NCBI GenBank assembly: GCA_031771865.1
Contig: JASISA010000026.1
Location: 186,001 to 250,000, forward strand
Direction: 5' to 3'
Length of the DNA stretch: 64,000 bases
Source: Nothophaeocryptopus gaeumannii
Taxonomy: Eukaryota > Ascomycota > Dothideomycetes > Mycosphaerellales > Mycosphaerellaceae
Shown here: positions 33,177-42,164 of the stretch, piece by piece
Layout of the letters: each line of letters opens with the position of its first letter
Position numbering within the stretch: position 1 is the stretch's first letter
The notes under the pieces: model-generated
Database searches by the model: none
Told to the model about the DNA's origin: nothing
What the model saw: only the letters and a program-made list of their open reading frames with translations
Made by a program: the position numbers and the translations under genes

Positions 33177-34508
33177 TTGGATGTGATCATCGTAATGTCT
33201 TTGCTGGGCAACAGCCTTCGCCGCATCAATCGGCAAATCGCCAGATGTGGTCCCTCGTGGCAATCGTCTGCAAAACGAGGCCTCATACCATTCGCAAGGT
33301 CTGTTCATGCTCCGGCGACTGAGTTCTTACAATCAAACAATGTCGATTGGACAGAATCGCAGCAAATGGTCCGGGAGTCCATCGCCAAGATCATATCAAA
33401 ATACGACGATGAGTACTGGAAAGATCTCGACACTAAGCACAAGTTCTCCTTGGATCTTCACGCGGACTTGGCCCAGAATGGGTGGCTGGGCATCTGCATG
33501 CCAGAAGAATATGGCGGTTCAGCACTTGGCATTTCAGAAGCATCCGTCATGATGCAAACACTTTCGGAGAGTGGTGGAGGCATGGCCGCGGCATCTTCAG
33601 TTCATATGAACATATTTGGTCTAGAGCCTGTCGTCAAATTTGCCACTGAGGAGCAGAAGAAACGATGGCTGGTGCCTTTGATTGCCGGCAAAGAGAGAGC
33701 TTGCTTTGGTGTGACCGAGCCCAACACTGGACTTGACACACTCAAGCTGCAGTCCCTAGCAACGAAGAACTCTGATGGGAAATCATACAGTGTCTCGGGA
33801 TCCAAAATCTGGACATCAACAGCACAAACCGCTCAAAAAATCCTCCTACTCGTACGAACAACAACCTTAGAAGAGGTCAAGAAACCCACTCAAGGTCTAT
33901 CCCTTTTCTACACAGACCTCGACCGCTCCGCCGTCCAAGTAACCGAAATCGAAAAACTCGGCCGAGCAGCCGTGGACAGCAACATCCTCTTCTTCGACGG
34001 CTGGCAAGTCCCCTCTTCTGACCTCATCGGTGCCGAAGGCGAAGGTTTCAAACAAATCATGCACGGCATGAACGCCGAACGCATCCTCCTAGGCGCCGAA
34101 GCCCTCGGTCTCGGCTTCGTCTCTTTACGAAAAGCGGCCCTCTACGCGCAAGATCGAGTCGTCTTCGGACGGCCCATTGGAAAGAATCAGGGGATTCAGC
34201 ACCCACTTGCGGATAGTTGGATGAAGCTGGAGGCTGCGAGGTTGATGGTTTATCAGGCGGCGAGGATGTATGATGAGGGACATTCGACGGGGGAGTATGC
34301 GAATGCGTGTAAGTATTTGGCTGCGGATGCGGCTTTTGAGGCGGCGGAGAGGGCTGTGTTGACGCATGGTGGGATGGGGTATGCGAAAGAGTATCATGTT
34401 GAGAGGTATTTCAGGGAGGCCATGTTACCGAGATTGGCGCCTGTGAGTAGAGAGATGATTTTGAATTATATTGGGGAGAGGGTGTTGGGATTGCCTAGGT
34501 CTTATTGA
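33177..34508 (+). CDS. Acyl-CoA dehydrogenase, isovaleryl-CoA-dehydrogenase type
   Basis: A single-exon frame of 443 residues. Translation may start at the seventh codon (MSLLGNSLRRINRQIA), which opens a basic mitochondrial presequence. Signature segments of the flavoprotein family are CFGVTEPNTGLDT, WTSTAQTAQ and AVLTHGGMGYAKEYHVERYFRE. The usual catalytic Glu near the C-terminus (MCAD position) is missing: the aligned stretch is LAPVSREM. Instead a Glu sits at about residue 301 in MHGMNAERILLGAE, the place used by isovaleryl-CoA dehydrogenase. The enzyme should therefore oxidise a methyl-branched acyl-CoA to its 2-enoyl-CoA and pass electrons to ETF in mitochondria. Next to an HMG-CoA lyase this fits branched C5-C6 acyl chemistry. 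Codon use shifts towards A/T-rich third positions near the 3' end. Confidence 0.9.
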   Translation: MDVIIVMSLLGNSLRRINRQIARCGPSWQSSAKRGLIPFARSVHAPATEFLQSNNVDWTESQQMVRESIAKIISKYDDEYWKDLDTKHKFSLDLHADLAQNGWLGICMPEEYGGSALGISEASVMMQTLSESGGGMAAASSVHMNIFGLEPVVKFATEEQKKRWLVPLIAGKERACFGVTEPNTGLDTLKLQSLATKNSDGKSYSVSGSKIWTSTAQTAQKILLLVRTTTLEEVKKPTQGLSLFYTDLDRSAVQVTEIEKLGRAAVDSNILFFDGWQVPSSDLIGAEGEGFKQIMHGMNAERILLGAEALGLGFVSLRKAALYAQDRVVFGRPIGKNQGIQHPLADSWMKLEAARLMVYQAARMYDEGHSTGEYANACKYLAADAAFEAAERAVLTHGGMGYAKEYHVERYFREAMLPRLAPVSREMILNYIGERVLGLPRSY

Positions 34509-34925
34509 TGAATGGCGAAAGAGCAAACCTCGTTTCAATACCTTGCACAGTCTGTCTTACGCTTTCCGCTAACCATCACCAACCCTCTCCGAGTATCTGC
34601 AAACAGCAGATCCATCGACGAGGACCGGCGAAAGCGGTAGCGCATCTTGTGTGCTGTTGTTGTATTCGAGACGTTGATGCTCAGCTGCTGTGGCCACTTC
34701 GACATACAATTCCACCTGCCGCGACTCACATGACGTCCTCGGGGGTAGCAAGTGCTATCTGTTGGCTGATTCAATAAAGACTTGAGGCAGGTGATGGCGG
34801 GTAGCGACGGGTACAAGGTGGCGTAGGACAGGGAGTAAAACAAAGTTCTCCTCATCGTCTTGATGATTAATGCGTTTTGAATATTTGCCGTACTATCATC
34901 ACATTCAGTACAAAGCCCAGAACGA
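34509..34925. other. 3' flanks of two convergent cluster genes
   Basis: 417 bp between the stops of the acyl-CoA dehydrogenase and the aldehyde dehydrogenase. No gene or strong hairpin was recognised. Confidence 0.4.
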
Positions 34926-36551
34926 TTAGGCATTCATGTTGATGAGGATCGTCTTCGGCTCCGTATAAGCTCTTAAAGCGTATTCACCAAATTCGCGCCC
35001 GATACCACTTTGTTTCCGGCCTCCGAACGGTACTTGCATGTTCATCTGTGCCAGTCAGTGGGCGATCTCCACTTGCGGTACAGATATACTTACGTAGGAA
35101 ACACAGTTGACGCCGACCACTCCAGAGTCTAGGTATTTCGAGACCCGCAATGCTCTTGTGACATCTTTGGTGAAGACTCCAGACATGAGACCATACTCAG
35201 AGTCATTTGCCATCTTGAGCACCTCCTCTTCGGTCTCAAATGTCTTCACAACCGCTACTGGGCCGAAAATCTCGGTCTGCTCCTTGTCAGCACGGAATTC
35301 ACGGCCGTAGAGAGGAGCGTACCTTATAGATCTCAGCATCTGCCTTCGGGTTCAAGAATACCGTAGGTTCCATGTAACACCCGCTATCGCCATATCTCAC
35401 ACCGCCCACGACCAGCTCTGCCTCTCCCTTGCCCTTCTCGATCATTGCTTGTACCTTCTCGAACTGACTCTGATCGACCAAGGGACCGATCTTGACCGTG
35501 TTATCCTGAGGATCACCTATGCCGCTGACGGCTTCTTTCATCTTCTCGCTGTACTTCGCAATGAAGTCCTTCGCTATCGAGGATTGGACGTAGACACGAG
35601 TGGCAGCAACACAGACCTGAGTGATACCATAGTCAGTACGCACAATATACCCAGATCCAGTCAAATACGCACCTGTCCACTCCTTGCAAGAATAGCATTA
35701 ACAGTCCAAGTCAACGCATTCTCCAAATTCGCATCCTCAAAAACCACCGCCGGACTCTTCCCTCCCAACTCCAACGTGACCCTCTTCAAGTTACTCTTCG
35801 CAGCCGCCTCTTGAATCTTCTTCCCCGTCGGAATACTCCCCGTGAAACTGATCTTCCGAATTCTCATGTGACTCGCGAGGAGGGCACCGGTCTCACCTGT
35901 CCCCGTCAAGACTTGCACGACACCTTTCGGAACACCGGCTTTCTCGAACAAGGGAGCCAGAGCGAGGGATCCGAGGGGTGTTTTCTCAGAGGGTTTGACA
36001 ATTATGACGTTTCCTGTTGCGAGAGCGGGCATGACTTTGAGAATCATGGTCGTTACGGGGGCGTTGAAAGGATTGACAGCCGCACAGACGCCCATGGGTT
36101 CATGGGTAACGATCTTCGTAAACCCATCATCGGCAGGGAAGAAATCTCCTTTCTGTTTATCTGTCCAGCCTGAGAAGTAGATGATACAATTCTTGATGTA
36201 TGTCTTCTCTCTTGTGGGGATGATGGACGTTGGATTGCCACTTGTCAGAGAGTCGACGCTCAGGATGGGGACGAGTTCATCTTCCATGAGAGCTGCGAGG
36301 CGATGGAGACATTCTGTCCTCTGGAGGGCCGTGAACTTGCTCCATTCGCCTTTGTAGGCGGCTTCGGCGGCCACAACAGCTGCTTCGACATCTTCTGGAC
36401 CAGCGATAGGGATAGCGTTGCAAACTTCTGTGTTGTTCTTTGGGTTCTTCAAGGAGTATGTGTTTCCGGATTTTGCGGAGACAAATTCGCCATTGATGTA
36501 CAGCTTGGTGAATGTAGCTGGATCGTATTTCTGGGTGCCGCTGGACGCCAT
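34926..36551 (-). CDS. NAD(P)-dependent aldehyde dehydrogenase
   Basis: Four exons (35673-36551, 35323-35616, 35094-35276, 34926-35045) join in phase to 491 residues, the normal length. NPFNAPVTTMILKVMPALA and GNVIIVKPSEKTPLGS bind the cofactor. FTGSIPTGKKI, the catalytic Glu in VTLELGGKSPAVVF and the catalytic Cys295 (GQVCVAATRVYVQ, right after the first intron) follow. EIFGPVAVVKTF and PFGGRKQSGIGREFG complete the fold. It oxidises an aldehyde to an acid. The sequence style is close to the salicylaldehyde/vanillin dehydrogenase branch, but that does not fix the substrate. In the proposed pathway it would make the carboxylic acid activated by the neighbouring CoA-transferase or ligase. No targeting signal is obvious. 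Confidence 0.92.
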
Positions 36552-36836
36552 GGTGTCTTCAATGTACCTTGACGGGATGCTCTGCGTTAATCGAGTCGGT
36601 TTCTGAAGCTCGTTGACAGTAATGTGTTCTACCTCCGCACATTGTCAACCGAGCTAGAGGAGTTGGCGGGGTTCTGGAGATGGTTCAGACTAATGCAGGA
36701 ACGATTTGGAGAAGCATTTGAGGAAGTGATCATACTGAAGTAGTGCACAATTGGATGACTTCAGCCGTCCGACTACTTCCATGTACCTCACAGCCCCGCA
36801 CGAGAGGGTGGGAAAGTTAGTAGGATCAAGAAAGTG

Positions 36837-38149
36837 TCACGTGTGAGATGTGATTGTTGCATGGATGGAAGCTGAATGGCTAGGCAACTCAAGACCTCTG
36901 ACCTTTTGCGCATCCGTGTACAGATCATCGGCAAGAGGTGGTCTCCTCGCCTTACCTTTATATGGCAACTCATTCACGAAAGCCCAATGCATGGCTTCTT
37001 TGTAGCCCTTCGCTTTCCAGTCATTCAGTGCGCCATGGGGAAATGGCAAGGCTTTCAGTGGAGCAGTGTCATGAGCGATGATGATCAAAGCGTTAGGATC
37101 AGCATCAAACTCCTTCAATGCGTTGATCGATCGCTCTGTCGTTGGTGGATCGTGGTGAAATACCATCTGGCCGGTGCTTGCTTGTAGAACGGTGTTTGGA
37201 GAATTATCAGCAGAGATAGTATTGCATACGCTGGCTTCTAAATACCTCGCGAGATTTCGCTTGATTTGGGTGACAAGGTGTAAAAGCGATACATGGGCAT
37301 GGATGTGGAAGGTAGTCGTCCAGTGCTGTTTGTTCCGGAAAGTGATCAGGCATAGGGATGAACTCAGAGGGTCGCAGGGAGCCCGTGAAATGACATGTAC
37401 CGCGTCCGAAGAGAATCGCAGTGTCTGGAGTCGTGCGGCAGAGCGCCGAGATATGGCCCAATGCATGACTGGGAGAAACGAGCAGGTACAGACTGCCATC
37501 GCTGAAGTAGTCGTATGCTTGGTACTTTCCGATACGCATTTGATCTGAGAACGGGACTTCGATGACCTCGCGACCTTCAAAAACACTTTCTGGAAACGGA
37601 GAGTCTTCTCGTGAAGAGCGACCTGGCAGAACCGCGTCTCGAAAAGCCAGGACTGACAAGGAGCTTCACACTTTTTCGCCAGACTGATGTGTCGCCTGGG
37701 TGGTCAAGGTGCCATGTGGGGCGTCAGCTTTAGTATCATTTGAAGGCGTGATGAGCATATCAATGGCTGATGATGATGGCACTGACGTCCTCTCTTTTGA
37801 CGCCGTTTTTTTCGAGGATTTCGTGGCAGTCCTTGTCCACTCGAATGCGAGGGACATGGTTTGCCGCAAGATTAGCGATGTGCGGTACACTGTTATGCCA
37901 ATCCTTCCGGGAGCCTAAGTCGAAGACGAGCTGAGCTCCTGATGGCTCGTGGACGATGTGAAATGCGTATGTCGGCATGTCCCTCCATTCATGGCCTGGG
38001 ACATTGGGCTCAACCAGGTAGGAAGGTGGTGCGGTGATCACGGTGGTGGTGTTGATGATGGAGATCCTGCAGGTCGCATTGCCCTTAGGCACATTGAGCA
38101 GCGGAGCTTTTACTGGAACGAGAGGTTCGCTAGACATTGTGGTCGTCAA
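36837..38149 (-). pseudogene. Metallo-beta-lactamase-fold lactonase, damaged
   Basis: The gene is of the quorum-quenching-lactonase-like MBL type. The first exon runs from 38149 to VSAIIISH, where the frame meets TGA at 37760-37762. The rest of the metal-binding HxHxDH motif (WHLDHPGDTS) reappears in frame 48 bp further on (from 37714). The gap looks like an intron, with a CTAA/CTGAC branch-like element, but has no GT or AG at its ends. A second break, an extra T in the run at 37642-37645, shifts the frame between LLVSPGF and RDAVLPGR. The remainder (SHALGHISALCRTTPDT, an intron at 37181-37245, then FHHDPPTTERSINALKEF and WKAKGYKEAMHWAFVNELPY) is normal. An intact version would open a lactone ring. 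Both lesions would have to be sequencing or splicing oddities for the gene to be active. Confidence 0.65.
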
Positions 38150-38391
38150 TAGCAGGTCTAGGTGAAGTTGACAGCCTCTGTATGTACCAGTTAGGTATGA
38201 GTATCGATCCTTAGATTGACAGCTCGCCCCTCTTTGAGCGTCCTGCTACAGAGTCAGCGCAGGTACGCTATATATGTCACTGATATCTCCAGCAGACGAC
38301 TTGTGAAGAGTACATGGAGCTCCTTATCCGGAATATCATGCGAAGAATGGCCAGGCTGATCTGTTGTGTAATCTTACGAAGCCTTTCGTTA

Positions 38392-40293
38392 TCAATCAGC
38401 AGCTTTGGTGCTTTGACCGGTATGGAAGCGGCCCCAATCGATACCCTTGACCTTTTGCCGAAACTGTGCGAGGCCATGTTCGCCTTCTGAACCTGGTCTC
38501 ATCATGTTCACGAAGACGTCTGTGACAAAGCGCTGTTGTTCTTGACCACCCGGGTCTCTCCACCCCAGCCTGATTAATTGCTTACATGCTGCGGCCGAGC
38601 GAGGAGCGCATTTCGAAAGGTCCCGTAGATATTTCTGGGTCAAACCTTGAAGCTCTTCGGAGGTTGCAGCAACTCCGTGCACAGTTCCGATACGATGCAG
38701 TTCTTCAGGTGTTACCTCGCGACCTGTTAGCATTGCTTCTCGTACGAATGCAATACCCCATTCACGAATCATGTACTTCGAGATGATGGCAGGCGATAGT
38801 CCCAGCTTTATCTCTGTCATCGTAAAACGAGCGTTGGAGGAGAGGAGGCGCACGTCGCAAATGAAGGCCAGGCCGACGCCGCCACCGAAACATGGCCCGT
38901 CGACGACCGCGATTGTTGTTTGGCGAGCGTTGTCTATCGCCTCATATAGCGCTTCGACTTTGCCGTAATAAGTCGCTTTTTCTTTGGGATCGATGGAAGC
39001 ACTGGCACCGCCGCCGCTGAGATCCATTCCGGTACAGAAGAACTTGCCAGTGGCTTCAAGTACCACATGAAAGATACTCTGATCATTAGCAAGATCCTGA
39101 AAGAGTTTCGTGATGCCGTCAACCATCGCGTTGGTCAGAGCGTTGCCATTCTTGGGTCTTGTGAGCGTAATCTTCATCACATTGCCGGCGCGATTAATAC
39201 GATAGTCACCCTCGTCTTTGACCAAGTTCCATTCAGAGTCTTGCCCAGCAGAAGAATGCTTTGACAAAGCCTCGGCAACAATGGACTGCGCTTTCTTTGC
39301 GACAATTGCTGAGCCAGCTCTGCTGTTATTTGGAATGTTGACCTCGCGAGAGATCCAGTCGCCAATATCAGCAAGCTGGTCCAGATCAATTCCTGTGCTG
39401 ATGCCAGCCTTCTCGAATGTGTAAATCATGTCCTCTGTCGCTAAGTTGCCCTTGGCGCCTTTTGCATACGGACAGCCTCCCAGACCTGCAACGCTCGAAT
39501 CAAACGCTCTGATGCCCATCTCAAATGATTTGACAACGTTGGCGATAGCCTGGCCGTATGTATCGTGGTAGTGTCCAGCCAGCTTCTCTGCCGGTATCTC
39601 CGTGAGCATCACCTTCAGGAGCTTTTCAATGTCATATGGAGTGCCAACTCCAATCGTCTCTCCAAGACCAACCTCGTAGCAGCCCATTTCCAGAAAGCGT
39701 TTAGATACCTCGAGAACCTTGGCAGGGTCAGTAGGCCCATCATATGGACATGCAACTACACAAGAGACGACTCCACGAGCACGAATGCCATGTTCTTTGG
39801 CTGCTTTCACGATGTCTTCCGCTCGATTGAGGGCCTCTTCAACTGAGCAGTTCGTGTTCTTCCAGGAAAAGCCTTCGGCTGCGGACGCAAACACCACGAC
39901 TTCTTTTGCGCCACTCTGTACTGCACGCTCTAGGCCCTTCATGTTCGGCGTCAACACAGGCAGCCAAATGCCTTTGGGCTCAGCAATGGCGTTCGCTTCT
40001 TTGATTACATCCTGGCTATCGGCGAGTTGTGGGATCCATTTGGGAGAGACGAAGCTGGTTGCCTCGATGTTTTGCAGTCCGGTATTGGCAAGTCGTCTGA
40101 TGAGCTCGATCTTTGTCTGTGTTGGGACTAGAGTCTTGATATTCTGAAGGCCATCTCGGGCCCCTACTTCCAGAATGCGTACTGCTGGCGAAGAAGCTGC
40201 TGTGACCGATCGGTGCCTTACGGGTATAGGACCACTGGGTCTCCGTATCGTCCTGGGCGAGCGGAGAATGCTGGCCCGCAGCTGCAACGCCAT
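38392..40293 (-). CDS. HMG-CoA lyase / enoyl-CoA hydratase fusion protein
   Basis: A single-exon frame of 633 residues from the Met at 40293, chosen because MALQLRASILRSPRTIRRP is a good mitochondrial presequence; the frame is open 45 codons further up. Residues 35-335 are a DRE-TIM HMG-CoA lyase: LEVGARDGLQN (R46, D47), the metal ligands in GHYHDTYGQ (H241, H243) and the catalytic Cys274 in GLGGCPYAKGAKGN. Residues 360-625 are a crotonase: ITLTRPKNGNAL, oxyanion-hole segments GKFFCTGMDL and GPCFGGGVGLAF, and acidic residues E494 and E519 at the hydratase positions. Hydration of 3-methylglutaconyl-CoA and cleavage of HMG-CoA are consecutive steps, so the fusion could channel this intermediate; that pairing is inference. 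I know of HMG-CoA lyase mainly as a stand-alone enzyme. Divergent from the CoA-transferase gene. Confidence 0.92.
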   Translation of the reverse strand: MALQLRASILRSPRTIRRPSGPIPVRHRSVTAASSPAVRILEVGARDGLQNIKTLVPTQTKIELIRRLANTGLQNIEATSFVSPKWIPQLADSQDVIKEANAIAEPKGIWLPVLTPNMKGLERAVQSGAKEVVVFASAAEGFSWKNTNCSVEEALNRAEDIVKAAKEHGIRARGVVSCVVACPYDGPTDPAKVLEVSKRFLEMGCYEVGLGETIGVGTPYDIEKLLKVMLTEIPAEKLAGHYHDTYGQAIANVVKSFEMGIRAFDSSVAGLGGCPYAKGAKGNLATEDMIYTFEKAGISTGIDLDQLADIGDWISREVNIPNNSRAGSAIVAKKAQSIVAEALSKHSSAGQDSEWNLVKDEGDYRINRAGNVMKITLTRPKNGNALTNAMVDGITKLFQDLANDQSIFHVVLEATGKFFCTGMDLSGGGASASIDPKEKATYYGKVEALYEAIDNARQTTIAVVDGPCFGGGVGLAFICDVRLLSSNARFTMTEIKLGLSPAIISKYMIREWGIAFVREAMLTGREVTPEELHRIGTVHGVAATSEELQGLTQKYLRDLSKCAPRSAAACKQLIRLGWRDPGGQEQQRFVTDVFVNMMRPGSEGEHGLAQFRQKVKGIDWGRFHTGQSTKAAD

Positions 40294-40576
40294 TTTGTCC
40301 AAGACTTCGAGTTTGTTCTCATAGTGAGACGAAGGGAGATGTTGATCTTGATGATGAACGACGACCTCCTCAATGTCGTTGCGTAGCGTCTGGTCCGCCA
40401 TGATGTGCTGAACGCATGTGGCTTTCATTCACCGGCAAACTCAGGCGGGGTAGAAGTCGCGAACCTTCTCTTGTGTCCACCAATAATGCTGACCCGAGGT
40501 CTCTAACTGGCAGGACACACAGTACTGGTCAATTCAAGCATCAGATGCTCTTCGAAGATGGCATGTCGACGAAGAG
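40294..40576. promoter_or_regulatory. Bidirectional promoter, lyase fusion / CoA-transferase
   Basis: Only 283 bp separate the two start codons. A CCG-N11-CGG pair lies at 40432-40448, a spacing like those bound by dimeric Zn2Cys6 proteins (in everted order). It is a single occurrence, so a match by chance is possible. Confidence 0.35.
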
Positions 40577-42148
40577 ATGGAGTGTATGCGTCCGCTGAGG
40601 GTGATACTGGTCCCCCGGAGACGTATTTCATCATTGCGATCGCGACCAGGATTCCATCATGACACTGCCATCGGGTATCTAAAACCGACGGCCCCGCGAA
40701 CACCGAATCGTACCTATTCCAGCCCGGCGAAGGCTGAAGGACCACTCGCTGGTGTGAAAGTGCTAGATCTATCCAGAGTATTAGCTGTAAGCCGAGAAAG
40801 GCTGAGTCTAGCGGAAACGATTACCGTGGGACAGAGTCTGACGCCTCCTGCAGGCGCCGTATTGTACTCAGATCCTGGCAGACTATGGAGCTGAAGTTAT
40901 CAAGATCGAAGACCCGGACCGCGGGGTGAGCTCCATTGTCTAAGACAAAGCCAATTGCTTGACTGATCATGATGGCGAGCCAAGGACGACACGCGATACT
41001 GGACCATCAAGGGCGAACAGGAGATGTGGAAGCCTGGAATTGGGCCCATGTCAAACTACTTCTCTGCTGTGAATCGGAACAAGAAGTCTGTTGCTCTCAA
41101 CCTCAAGCATGTCAAGGGACGTGAGATCTTCCTTGAGATGGTCAAGCATGCAGACGTCGTGGTCGAGAACCTCCGCCCAGGCAACATGGATCGCCTCAAG
41201 CTTGGCTATGAAGACCTGCGCAAGATCAACAAGCGTATCATTCTCGCAAGTACCTCTGGCTATGGCGCAGGCGGACCGTTCGAGAAGCGTGCTGGCTACG
41301 ACATGATAGCAGGTGCCGAAGCTGGATTGCTGCACCTGACGGGCGAGCGAGGCAGAGGACCTGTTCGTCCTGGGCTAGGTCTCACTGACATGAGCACTGG
41401 GCTCTATATGCATGGAGCTATTATGGCTGCGTTATATGCGCGAGAGCGGACTGGAGAAGGGCAGAAGATCGATGGCTCTCTATTCGAGACTCAGGTCGCC
41501 CTCCTTACAAATGTAGCTCTGAGCTGGCTCAATCTTGGCGTGGAAGCCGAACGATGGGGTACACAACATCCGAGTGTCGTCCCATATGATGCTTTCAAGA
41601 CGAAGGACTTGTACTTCGTAAGTCTACGCAGAGTGTAGGCTTATTGAGGCATCTGGGAGCTACTGATCTTCAACCAGGTCTGTGGAGCGACCAACGACAA
41701 GCAATTCGCAAATCTTGTCGCAATACTGGGCAAGTCAGAGCTCGCGCAAGATGCTCGTTTCAAGTCGAATGGAGACCGAGTGACTAATCGAGACGAATTG
41801 TTCCCAATCTTGAATGAGCAATTTGCCAACAAGACGACTGATGAATGGATGCAGGCTTTTGATGGCAGTGGCATGCCATATGCTCCCGTGAACACCATGG
41901 AGAAAGTCTTTGACCACCCTCAGACAGAGGCCAGAGATATGGTACATGAGGTCAACTTACCAGCTGCAAAAACGGGCAAGATCAAGGTGCTTGGTCCTGC
42001 GATCAAGTTCTCGCGGGACAGAGCAACCATCAGAACAGTGCCTCCGCTCCATGGCGAACATACGCGAGAGGTCGTCCACAGTTTCGGCTTCGACAACTTG
42101 GAAGAGCTTGAAGCAGAAGGCGTGATCAAGCACAGAGATCCAGCATGA
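40577..42148 (+). CDS. Class III CoA-transferase, SUGCT-like
   Basis: Four exons (40577-40786, 40854-40925, 40985-41617, 41678-42148) encode 461 residues. An Arg-rich N-terminus (PLRVILVPRRRISSLRSRPG) suggests mitochondrial import. Family motifs are VKVLDLSRVLA|APYCTQILADYGAEVIKIE, VVENLRPGNMDRLKLGYEDL and SGYGAGGPF. The catalytic Asp lies in GLTDMSTGLYMHGAIMAALY. RWGTQHPSVVPYDAFKTKD and GSGMPYAPVNTMEKVFDHPQ resemble human SUGCT (succinate-hydroxymethylglutarate CoA-transferase). That enzyme moves CoA from succinyl-CoA to C5-C6 dicarboxylates such as 3-hydroxy-3-methylglutarate, glutarate and itaconate. This is the strongest clue that the cluster handles a dicarboxylate. Its stop is 16 bp from the convergent ligase stop. 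Confidence 0.92.
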
Positions 42149-42164
42149 CCTCTATTGAATGCGT

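Noticed and set aside
37715..37762. AT-AC intron in the lactonase gene
   Set aside because: The segment can be bounded by AT and AC only in positions that leave the reading frame broken or a stop codon in place, so it does not rescue the motif.
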